From: CAVYXA01 sp963846775
Lineage (GTDB): Bacteria; Verrucomicrobiota; Verrucomicrobiia; Chthoniobacterales; UBA10450
Assembly (NCBI GenBank): GCA_963846775.1
Contig: CAWJXB010000006.1
Span: forward strand, 1,984,001-2,048,000
Direction of reading: 5' to 3'
Length of the DNA stretch: 64,000 bases
The notes under the pieces were generated by a model that had not been told where the DNA came from, did no database searches, and worked only from the letters and a program-made list of their open reading frames with translations. Of this stretch, positions 7,669 through 15,079 are shown one piece after another (position 1 is the first letter of the stretch; every line of letters starts with the position of its first letter). The translations under genes were made by a program, and so were the position numbers.

Positions 7669-8791
7669 GTGGCTGTAGCGGTGGTCTGAGATCGTGGCAA
7701 ATTTTCCTGTGAATCGTTACGACGTAAATCGTTAGTCGTAAATTCCCTCGATCTGCCAGCCGTTGTCGTTGTGAAAGGATCGACAAATCGTCTCCCTCCT
7801 CCAGTTGCACATCCCACTCCAGGCAGGCCCACGATTTTTCGTCCCACCAATTGCCGGAAAGCAAATACGGTCCGCGTTGATCCTCGACTTTGCCGTTGAT
7901 TTGGGCGCTGTGTAGATGAACAGGCTTATTTTCGTCGAGCAAAACAGAAGCAGAAGGACTTGGCCGAAACCGGCGCAGAGCAACGCCTTCTCTCACCGCC
8001 TCGCCGCCGCGAGTGCGCCTCTCCCTCAGGGAGAGGGTAGGGTAAGGGGCATCAGTTGCATTCGCGTTAGCGGTTGAATCCCATGCGAATGGCTCCATCC
8101 GAAACGCGTCGGGACGATGGGTGTCTTCCAAAACTGGCCTGCCGACGCGATCGGCGCCGAGGAGGGCGGTCAAACGCGCGAGCGTTTCGGCTAATTGATG
8201 GGGATTGCGCAACGTAGCCTCAAACAATCCAAACTGCTGTCCCGCCGGTCGCGTTGGCTGCGCCTCGAGCGCGACCGCTACGATCGGGTGGTGGGATTGG
8301 AAATTTTCCAGATGCGTTTGCAGCATCCGGAAGAGAAGATCGACATCGCCGGTCGGCTGCGGGATTTTGAAAACGTGTTCGTAAATTTTTTGGCCCGCGC
8401 CGGCAGATTCGTTTCGCCATTCGGACGAAGCCGTCCTGTGGCGGACTTGGCGCGAATTGGAAAAAGTGATTCGGAGGGTCAATTCTTTCGGAACGAGATA
8501 GATCGCACTCAGTCGCAAGGTGAGTTGCTCCAGAAACCGGCGGAGGATGAAGAGCAACGGCTCGGCCGTCTCGATTTCATAGTCGAATTCGAAACTTTCC
8601 CTGAAAGATTCCGGCGGTCGGACGAGTCGCAGGAGCCGCCGCGATTTTCCGCTCGCGCGTTCCCACATTCGCACCCCTTCTGGGCCAAGCCGCGCCGCCA
8701 GTTCTTCCTTATCCAAGGCGGCGAACTGCCCGACGGTGTGGATTCCCCATTTGTGGAGGAGAGAAAATATCTCCCCAACCGTGTTCTCCAT
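7640..8791 (-). CDS. imuB: ImuB-like Y-family protein, N-terminally short and frameshifted near its 3' end
   Basis: ImuB is a catalytically inactive Y-family protein that links DnaE2 to the sliding clamp. The visible 383 residues start at the helix-hairpin-helix region (LLHKWGIHTVGQFAALDKEE) and continue through the little-finger domain to the typical C-terminal block (GNWWDEKSWACLEWDVQL). The N-terminal palm of about 150 residues is absent: pqqE ends 48 bp upstream. Near 7781-7785 the frame changes. The expected ending NGWQIEGIYD with a stop at 7732 is in the neighbouring frame, while the annotated frame runs on into dnaE2. A segment reading YPTLSLRERRTRGGEAVREG is a palindromic repeat translated in frame. 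The gene sits directly behind a LexA-like box. It is either a minimal ImuB or a decaying gene. Confidence 0.75.
   Translation of the reverse strand: MENTVGEIFSLLHKWGIHTVGQFAALDKEELAARLGPEGVRMWERASGKSRRLLRLVRPPESFRESFEFDYEIETAEPLLFILRRFLEQLTLRLSAIYLVPKELTLRITFSNSRQVRHRTASSEWRNESAGAGQKIYEHVFKIPQPTGDVDLLFRMLQTHLENFQSHHPIVAVALEAQPTRPAGQQFGLFEATLRNPHQLAETLARLTALLGADRVGRPVLEDTHRPDAFRMEPFAWDSTANANATDAPYPTLSLRERRTRGGEAVREGVALRRFRPSPSASVLLDENKPVHLHSAQINGKVEDQRGPYLLSGNWWDEKSWACLEWDVQLEEGDDLSILSQRQRLADRGNLRLTIYVVTIHRKICHDLRPPLQPHAVRRTSCL
7985..8048. repeat. Palindromic repeat embedded in imuB
   Basis: The DNA contains the self-complementary core CTCTCCCTCAGGGAGAG flanked by GAGTGCGC and GGGTAGGGTAAGGGG. 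It is translated in frame as part of imuB, giving TLSLRERRTRGG, a low-complexity, arginine-rich stretch with no counterpart in the little-finger domain. I recognise the CCCTCTCCCTGAGGGAGAGGG core as a commonly dispersed bacterial repeat, but only this copy is in the window. Confidence 0.6.
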
Positions 8792-8818
8792 GCCGGAATT
8801 TAGGCACGGAGCGTTATA

Positions 8819-8832
8819 TGTTCAAGGGAACA
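8819..8832 (-). promoter_or_regulatory. LexA-type SOS box upstream of imuB-dnaE2
   Basis: TGTTC-AAGG-GAACA is a perfect palindrome with a 4-bp spacer and extends to TATGTTC-N4-GAACATA. It matches the TGTTC-N4-GAACA motif reported for LexA of Verrucomicrobia. It lies 28 bp upstream of the imuB start, squeezed into the 47 bp between the pqqE stop and imuB, which is where an operator for an SOS mutagenesis operon is expected. No other exact copy was noticed in the window. Confidence 0.85.
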
Positions 8833-8838
8833 TAGTTT

Positions 8839-9918
8839 TCAAGGATTCGTTCGAAATACAAATTCTCGAACCCGCGATGATTCCACCTTCTCTAATACTT
8901 CATCCACCCGATGCCGATCCGGCGATAAAGTGCACACCGGATCGGTCTTCGATGCGTCACCTGTCAGCAATGCGGCCTGGCAACGGCAACCGCCAAAGTC
9001 GATCTCTTTTTGCGGACAACTCCGGCACGGTTCCGGCATCCAATCGGCGCCGCGAAAGCAGTTGAAACTTTCCGATTCCCGCCAGATCCAGTCGAGCGCG
9101 CGGGCCCGCACATTTTCAAAACGCATGTCCGGAATCGCCGCTGACGCAGTCGGACAGGGCAAAACATCGCCGAGCGGATTGACCGTGAGATAACGCTGAC
9201 CCCAACCGTTTAAACACGGTTTCGGTCGAGTCTCATAATAATCAGGCAGCACATAAAAAATATCGATCTTGCCTGCGAGCCGCACTTTTGCCGCGGTAGC
9301 GATTTCTCTCGCGCGCTCCACTTGCTCCCGCGTGGGTAGCAATACGGCCCGATTCAAAAAGGCCCAGCCGTAGAATTGGGTGTTGGCCAGCTCTACCCGC
9401 TCCGCCCCGAGCTTTTCCGTTAGGTCAATCATCTGCGGAAGGCGATCGATGTTCCGCCGGTGAATCACGAAATTCAGGCTGAGCGAAATTCCCGCCGCCC
9501 GAATGTGCGCGGCGGCCTCGAGCTTGCGCTGGTGCGCGCGAGCGCCGGCGATTTCATCAGCCAGATCGACCGTGTCGGATTGGAAGCTGAGCTGGACGGA
9601 ATCGAGGCCGGCATCGTGCAATTCGCGAGAGCGTTTCTCATCCAAGCCAATCCCGCTGGTGATGAGGTTTGTGTAAAGGCTCGACTCCCGCGCGGCACGA
9701 ATCAGATTTGCCAGATCTTTCCTAACAAGCGGCTCTCCGCCGGAGAAACCGATTTGCAACACGCCGAGCTCCGCCGCTTCGCGAATGACGCGACACCATT
9801 CCTCGGTCGCAAGCTCGCCGTTTTGTTCCATCCGGACAGGATTTGAGCAGTACGGGCAGTGGAGCGGACAACGATAGGTCAATTCCGCCAGCAATGCGTA
9901 TGGACGCGGCGGGTTCAT
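8839..9918 (-). CDS. pqqE: PqqA peptide cyclase (radical SAM, SPASM)
   Basis: PqqE makes the carbon-carbon bond between the glutamate and tyrosine side chains of PqqA, the first step of pyrroloquinoline quinone synthesis. The radical SAM cysteines are in CPLHCPYCSNP (about residues 16-26), followed by GFSGGEPLVRKDL. The C-terminal SPASM domain shows its cysteines in KPCLNGWGQ, VLPCPTA, PCRSCPQKEIDFGGCRCQA. The length of 359 residues is normal. The ATG overlaps the pqqD stop by four bases. It is the last gene of pqqABCDE. Confidence 0.95.
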   Translation of the reverse strand: MNPPRPYALLAELTYRCPLHCPYCSNPVRMEQNGELATEEWCRVIREAAELGVLQIGFSGGEPLVRKDLANLIRAARESSLYTNLITSGIGLDEKRSRELHDAGLDSVQLSFQSDTVDLADEIAGARAHQRKLEAAAHIRAAGISLSLNFVIHRRNIDRLPQMIDLTEKLGAERVELANTQFYGWAFLNRAVLLPTREQVERAREIATAAKVRLAGKIDIFYVLPDYYETRPKPCLNGWGQRYLTVNPLGDVLPCPTASAAIPDMRFENVRARALDWIWRESESFNCFRGADWMPEPCRSCPQKEIDFGGCRCQAALLTGDASKTDPVCTLSPDRHRVDEVLEKVESSRVREFVFRTNP

Positions 9919-10193
9919 CCGAATTCAATCAGGTTGCGGTCGTGAAAATCGGCCAGGGTTTCGCGGACATCGGTGGCAAGCTCGCCAGCATCGACATCGT
10001 ATTCTTCCGTTAATTCGCTGACGATCTCACCCAACGCGCGCCCATCGCACCGAGCAAGAATTTCCCGCGCCGTCTCATTGAGTTCGACGATCCCTTCCGG
10101 GTAAAGGAGCACCCCTTTGCCGGTGGTTTTGTCTATCTGCAATCGGACACCACGCGCGAGACGCGGACGCGCATCGTCAGCCTGCGTATGCAT
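9915..10193 (-). CDS. pqqD: PQQ biosynthesis peptide chaperone
   Basis: PqqD binds the PqqA precursor peptide and presents it to PqqE. The 92-residue protein has the family core PRLARGVRLQIDKTTGKGVLLYPEG split around VELNETAREILARCDG and the C-terminal VRETLADFHDRNLIE. The start at MHTQADD is chosen because the family is about 90 residues long. An open frame continues upstream but covers only pqqC in another frame. It overlaps the end of pqqC by 17 bp and the start of pqqE by 4 bp. Confidence 0.93.
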   Translation of the reverse strand: MHTQADDARPRLARGVRLQIDKTTGKGVLLYPEGIVELNETAREILARCDGRALGEIVSELTEEYDVDAGELATDVRETLADFHDRNLIEFG

Positions 10194-10873
10194 GATGGAT
10201 GGAATCGAGGATGGCCCAGAGAAGATCGCACTTGAACTGGAGGGCGCGCACCGCCGCATCCTGCAACTCGCGCGTATTGCAATGTTGAATCGCGATCTCG
10301 AGTGCCTCGTTCGAATCGCGCCGGGCTTGCGTGACTCGCCGGCGAAAGTAGTCGAGCCCGTGCGGGTCAATCCAGTTGTAAAACTTCTCGAAAGCCGCGA
10401 GGCGGGTTGCCATCAGATCGGGCGCGAAAAGTTCCGTGAGCGACGAGGCAATCGCCACTGGCCACGGCTGTGTCCGTGCGAAATTCACGTAAGCGTCGAC
10501 AGCAAACCGGACGCCCGGAAGCAGCTGTCGATCTTGCCACAGATCGTCGCGCGCGAGGCCGCAGGCCTGACCGAGTCGCAGCCACGCTTCGATCCCGCCT
10601 TCGTTTTTTTCGTCGCCATCATGATCGACCACCCGATGCAGCCAGAGCCGCCGAATTTCGCGCAGCGGACAATTGGAAATGATGGCCGCGTCTTTGATCG
10701 GAATATTGCGCTGATAATAAAAACGGTTCGCCACCCAGCCACGCAATGCTTCCGGCGAAAGACGCCCTTCGTTCATCGCGACATGAAACGGATGTTTATC
10801 ATGGTAAGCGCGCCGGCCGATCTCGCGGAGTTGCGCGACGAAACGATTCGCGATCCAGGAGATCTCGGGTCAT
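10177..10873 (-). CDS. pqqC: Pyrroloquinoline-quinone synthase, with one-base frameshift near its start
   Basis: PqqC catalyses the final ring closure and oxidation giving PQQ. The uninterrupted frame begins only at MNEGRLSPEALRGW (10776) and contains the rest of the all-helical family domain (FYYQRNIPIKDAAII, RRLWLHRVVDHDGD, FEKFYNWIDPHGLDYF). The natural N-terminus is present but split. An ATG that overlaps the pqqB stop (ATGA, 10873) begins MTRDLLDRESF. The continuation VAQLREIGRRAYHDKHPFHVA is one base out of frame. Removing one A from the AAA at 10841-10843 (T on the coding strand) joins them perfectly. Without repair, only a 199-residue form lacking the YHDKHPFH segment, which carries active-site residues in known PqqC, could be made. 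Confidence 0.85.
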
Positions 10874-11733
10874 AACATCATTTCCAATCCGTCGTGTGCG
10901 ATCTCGATCCCCGCGCGCTCGACCGCTTCGCGTTCCGCCGAGCCCGGCATCAGAATCGGGTTGGTATTGTTGATGTGCATGTAAATTTTCCTGCGTGCGC
11001 CACTATCCCGCAAAAACTCCAGACTCCCGTCGCTGATCGGAAGATGATTCATCTCGCGCGCGCTTCGGGCGTTTGGGCGGACCGCGCGCAACTCATCGTT
11101 ACTCCAAAACGTGCCATCAAAGAGAACAACGTCCGCCCCATTAATTGCGTCGCGTAACGCGTCATTCAGCTCGCCTACGGCCGGCGCGACCACCGCAGTT
11201 TTGCCGGAGCGCTCATCGCGTAATTCGAAAGCCACACTGTTCCGCAATTCGATCGCACAGAACGTCAGCCCATTCCCTAACGACCAGGGCTCGCGCAAAC
11301 TTGACCGGTTAAACCGGTCAAGTTTCAAATCGTGCCACACAATTCCGCAGAAAGGGCGGAGTCTGCGATCGATCCATTCCACGGATGTGCGCGTTGGCGC
11401 GTCTGCGTAAATAATCAGTGGATTCTCGTGTTGCCGGAGCAAAAGCAAACCGAGCGCGTGATCGAGATCGGCGTTAGTGAGAAAGATGCCTGCGATTGGG
11501 CTGTTGCGGAATGAGTCCGCGGTCGGGTGCAGCGCCGGCGTGTCTTCGATTTGTTGCCGCAGATCGGGTGACGCATTAATTAGGAACCACCGACGATCCT
11601 CGCCCATGATTGCGAAGCTGGATTGCGTCTGTGGTAAAATCTTACCGGTCCGCGCGGCGACACAATTCGCGCATGAACAATTCCATTGCGGCAGGCCGCC
11701 GCCCGCGGCGCTCCCGAGAACTCGAATACGAAT
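10870..11733 (-). CDS. pqqB: PQQ biosynthesis protein PqqB (metallo-beta-lactamase fold), ATT start
   Basis: PqqB belongs to the metallo-beta-lactamase fold family and is proposed to hydroxylate the cross-linked tyrosine or to help PQQ transport. The conserved N-terminus VLGSAAGGGLPQWNC, with the CSCANC pair, and LINASPDLRQQIEDTP are all in one frame, so the first ATG (11607) is too late by about 42 residues. No ATG, GTG or TTG exists between the preceding in-frame stop and VLGSAAGGG. The codon at 11731-11733 is ATT followed by RIRVLGS, and GAGCGAGGG lies 8 bases before it. I therefore place the start at ATT. This gives 287 residues, close to the usual length. It starts 18 bp after pqqA. Confidence 0.85.
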   Translation of the reverse strand: MRIRVLGSAAGGGLPQWNCSCANCVAARTGKILPQTQSSFAIMGEDRRWFLINASPDLRQQIEDTPALHPTADSFRNSPIAGIFLTNADLDHALGLLLLRQHENPLIIYADAPTRTSVEWIDRRLRPFCGIVWHDLKLDRFNRSSLREPWSLGNGLTFCAIELRNSVAFELRDERSGKTAVVAPAVGELNDALRDAINGADVVLFDGTFWSNDELRAVRPNARSAREMNHLPISDGSLEFLRDSGARRKIYMHINNTNPILMPGSAEREAVERAGIEIAHDGLEMML

Positions 11734-11751
11734 TGATCAGCCCTCGCTCGA

Positions 11752-11841
11752 TCAGACCGCGGCCGCGTAGCAGGTGCACTCGAAAAAGATCGGCACGTAT
11801 TTCGCGGCGGGTTTGATCCACTTTTTCCGTTTCCGTTTCAT
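11752..11841 (-). CDS. pqqA: PQQ precursor peptide PqqA (29 residues)
   Basis: This short gene encodes the ribosomal peptide from which PQQ is cut. The peptide is lysine- and arginine-rich at the start (MKRKRKKWIKPAAKYV) and carries the diagnostic E-x3-Y motif in FFECTCYAAAV, whose glutamate and tyrosine become the PQQ skeleton. The W-x-KP segment and the overall length agree with known PqqA peptides. An AAAGGAG sequence lies about 15 bases upstream of the ATG. It sits immediately before pqqB in the normal pqqABCDE order. The ECTCY version of the motif, with two cysteines around the threonine, is unusual. Confidence 0.9.
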   Translation of the reverse strand: MKRKRKKWIKPAAKYVPIFFECTCYAAAV

Positions 11842-12081
11842 AAAAGCCCTGAGACTCTCCTTTATATCGCGGAACGAATCGTCGTGCAATGTATTTCCGG
11901 CGCGTTTTGATGCTGATAGGGTCAATTGTCTTGGGTAAAGGCCTTCAGAAAGTGTGTTCTGGAGCGGTTGTTCATTCGATCAAGAGCCTGGACAGGATGC
12001 CTTCATGATCAAAGCAAGCAGGCGCCGATCATGCAAATTCCAGCCTTGCCACAGGGTCGATAGCAAACAGATCATGGAAGC

Positions 12082-13521
12082 TTGGAGACGCGATCTCATA
12101 ACCTCTTTCTCGTCATCGCAGCTGGTCTTGCCACGGCCGTATTCTCATATCTTGGCACTGGGCTCCATCCTATTTGGTGGCTGCTTTGGTTGGCCCTCGT
12201 TCCCGTCCTGGCGATCGCGCCACGACTTGGCGGCAGCGGCGCTTTCTTACTCGGTTCAGTCGCATGGCTCATTGGCGAAATGAACCTATGGAAATACGCC
12301 AGGAATGAGATGGAACTGCCGCTGCCATCCATCATCCTGTTCTTTGTAATTCCCGCTGCTGTTTTCGGTCTCGGCGTTTTGTTCACCCGCAGCTTTCTTC
12401 GACGCGGATCGCTCTTTCTCGGTTCGCTCGCTTTTCCCGTTTATTGGGTGACGTGCGAATATCTGACCGCGACCGCATCACCTCACAGCACATTCGGCAA
12501 TCTCGCCTACACGCAGATGAATTGTCTCCCAGTGATTCAGATCGCTTCGGTCACCGGCATTTGGGGGATCAGCTTCATCGTGTTTTTGTTTGCCGGCGCC
12601 ACTGCCGCTTTGTTGAGCGGCGCGGGGAAACCGTGGCAACGCCGCGCACTTGCCCTCGCTGCTGCCCTTATCGTTTGCGCCGTGTTTGTTTTTGGCAAAT
12701 GGCGCTTGCAATCCAATCCTTCGGCTCAACCTGTCGCGGTCACACTTCTCGCCAAAGACGTTCCCATGAGCGTCTACCTCGGAAGTGAAGAGCAGACCCT
12801 GGCACTGTTGCGTGAGTACGCAAACGAGGTCCGTCGCGTTACTCCGGCCGGAACGCAGGTCGTTGTCCTTCCGGAAAAAATCGGGCGCGTTAGTGAGACC
12901 GCGTTACCACAAGTGGATGCTCTTTTCTCTTCGACTGCGACTGCCGTACATGCAGCGATTGTTCTGGGCCTGGTTCGAAGAACATCATCGGTCGCCTTCA
13001 ATTCTTCCCGCTTTTATTCGGCTGACGGAAAGCTCGAGGCCAACTACGACAAACATCACCTGTTACCGGGCGTCGAACCGGAAAAACCGGGCGACAAACG
13101 AGTAATTCTCGACCAACCCTCCGGTCGTTGGGGACTGCAAATCTGCAAGGACATGGATTTTCCGAACCTCAGCCGCGAATACGCCGCCGAAGGCGCGAAT
13201 CTGCTGCTGGTCCCGGCCTGGGACTTCAATCTCGACCGCTGGTTACACGCGCGCATGGCCGTTTTGCGCGCGGTCGAGAACGGTTTCGCGCTCGCTCGTG
13301 CCGCGCGTAACGGCCTGTTAACTGTGAGCGACAATCGCGGTCGCATCCTGGCGGAGGCGAGCACCGCGCCTGGCCATTTCGTGTCGATCAGCGCAAAAGT
13401 AAGCGTCGTCCGCGAGGAGACGTTATACACACGAACCGGCGATTGGTTCGCCTGGTTTGCTGCGGCTATCTTTCTAATCTTGCTAGCGTCTCGATTTCTT
13501 CCGCGATTAAGCGTCAAATAA
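12082..13521 (+). CDS. lnt: Apolipoprotein N-acyltransferase
   Basis: Lnt adds the third acyl chain to the N-terminal cysteine of lipoproteins in the inner membrane. About six hydrophobic helices in the first 200 residues lead to a nitrilase-like periplasmic domain and a final C-terminal helix. The catalytic Glu-Lys-Cys triad can be placed at VVVLPEK, YDKHHLLPGVEP and LQICKDMDFP. At 479 residues the length is normal. No ATG precedes the first helix in this frame, so a TTG start is taken. Conservation at the very N-terminus is uncertain. Confidence 0.9.
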   Translation: METRSHNLFLVIAAGLATAVFSYLGTGLHPIWWLLWLALVPVLAIAPRLGGSGAFLLGSVAWLIGEMNLWKYARNEMELPLPSIILFFVIPAAVFGLGVLFTRSFLRRGSLFLGSLAFPVYWVTCEYLTATASPHSTFGNLAYTQMNCLPVIQIASVTGIWGISFIVFLFAGATAALLSGAGKPWQRRALALAAALIVCAVFVFGKWRLQSNPSAQPVAVTLLAKDVPMSVYLGSEEQTLALLREYANEVRRVTPAGTQVVVLPEKIGRVSETALPQVDALFSSTATAVHAAIVLGLVRRTSSVAFNSSRFYSADGKLEANYDKHHLLPGVEPEKPGDKRVILDQPSGRWGLQICKDMDFPNLSREYAAEGANLLLVPAWDFNLDRWLHARMAVLRAVENGFALARAARNGLLTVSDNRGRILAEASTAPGHFVSISAKVSVVREETLYTRTGDWFAWFAAAIFLILLASRFLPRLSVK

Positions 13522-13552
13522 AAAAGCGCGCGCCGAATTCATAACACCAAAC

Positions 13553-14932
13553 CTACGACGCGGTCGCGCTTGCGGGAATAAAACTGTCCGGTTCTTCGAA
13601 TCGAAGTCTTTTTCGCAACTCGTGCCGAAGCAGTAAAAGATTGACGCACATCTGAAGAATGATGGATCCAACTGATAGATACCAGACGTGCCTGATCTCG
13701 AAGCCGGGCGTCCGCGAAATGAGCAATGCGGGCAGAGCAAACAGAATCAGCCGCGTCATCGAGCTAAACAGCGGCGGCAAAGTGTTGCCGATACCCTGGA
13801 AAACGCTGGAGGTTGTGAAAACAATTCCCGCCGCCACGAAATTCAAAGATACAATCCTGAGGTATTCGCCACCGAAGGCGATGACTCGCGGATCGTGTGA
13901 GAAAATGCCAATTAATGTCGCTGGCGCGAGGTAGGTGATAAACGTGAGCACCAGCATCATCAGCGACGCAATACCAATTGCGGAATAGACAGAATGGCGG
14001 ACGCGATCGGCGCGGCGGCCGCCGAAGTTCTGTCCCACCACCGGCGAAAGAGCAAAGCTGAGCGCAACCACCGGCAGAAAAAGCGCCTGCATCACACGCG
14101 CTCCAACTCCAAAACCCGCCTGCGCTTCTGGTCCAAAGCCGCGGATGATCGCGTAAACGATCATGATGTAAACAAAGAGCAGCACAAACTCAGCGCCGGC
14201 CGGCACTCCGATCCGCAGCATCCCTCCCCAAATTTTTGTTCGCGGAGTGAAAAGCGGGAAACGGAACCGCAAGTAATGATATTTCTTTTCGAAATAAATT
14301 ACGATCAGAACATCGGCGATTAGAATGGAAATGAACGTGGCCAGGGCCGCACCGGTTACTCCCAGCCTCGGCCACGGGCCGATTCCGAAAATCAGTAGAG
14401 GAGCAAGCACGATATTGAGCAGGACGCTGACGACTTGGAAGCCCACGGCCGGTTTAATGATTCCAGTAGCGCGCAACGCTGATCCCAATGCCACCAAAGG
14501 AAACTGCAATAAAAGCCCAGGCAAAAACCAAAGCAGATAAGCCTTGGCTAGAGTCGCTGTCGCCGCGTCCGCGCTTAGCCATTCACAATACGCGGGGCGC
14601 AGAAGGAATCCGGCGACACCAAGGGCAAGCGCAATCACGATCGACATGACGAACGACTGATTGAACACCAGCTCGGCGTGCCGCTGGTCCTTTCGTCCGG
14701 CGGCTTGCGAGATCAAGGTGGTTGTGCCAACGCCGAGCATTTGGGTCAGCGCCAGCACAATCATCGTGATGTTGCCGGCCAGGCCAACCGCCGCGATTGC
14801 TTCCTTTCCGAGGTGGCCTACCCAGTACAGATCCGCTAACAAATAAAGAGTCTGGACCAGCATGCTCATGGCCAAAAACGCCGACATATTCAACAAATGC
14901 CTGGTAACCGAGCCCTGGGTGAGGTCTTTCAT
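13553..14932 (-). CDS. MATE-family multidrug/sodium antiporter
   Basis: This is a 459-residue inner-membrane exporter of the MATE fold. Two bundles of six hydrophobic helices can be followed, and the N-terminal family pattern TQGSVTRHLLNMSAFLAMSM ... YWVGHLGKEAIAAVGLAGN is clear. A matching half begins near RIGVPAGAEFVLLFVYIM. The substrate cannot be inferred. It converges with lnt, with only 31 bp between the two stop codons, and stands alone on its strand. Confidence 0.92.
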   Translation of the reverse strand: MKDLTQGSVTRHLLNMSAFLAMSMLVQTLYLLADLYWVGHLGKEAIAAVGLAGNITMIVLALTQMLGVGTTTLISQAAGRKDQRHAELVFNQSFVMSIVIALALGVAGFLLRPAYCEWLSADAATATLAKAYLLWFLPGLLLQFPLVALGSALRATGIIKPAVGFQVVSVLLNIVLAPLLIFGIGPWPRLGVTGAALATFISILIADVLIVIYFEKKYHYLRFRFPLFTPRTKIWGGMLRIGVPAGAEFVLLFVYIMIVYAIIRGFGPEAQAGFGVGARVMQALFLPVVALSFALSPVVGQNFGGRRADRVRHSVYSAIGIASLMMLVLTFITYLAPATLIGIFSHDPRVIAFGGEYLRIVSLNFVAAGIVFTTSSVFQGIGNTLPPLFSSMTRLILFALPALLISRTPGFEIRHVWYLSVGSIILQMCVNLLLLRHELRKRLRFEEPDSFIPASATAS

Positions 14933-15079
14933 CGGCCTGCAGCTTCGCTCAGCGTTTCAGTTGCTCAAGGTTCGAATACGATCGCTCCCAGCCGGACTGG
15001 CCTGAGCACGCGGCGCGAACGCGCTACCACATGCGGGCCGGTTGATCGAGAGCAGGCTGCGTAATACTGTCGGTCCTGC

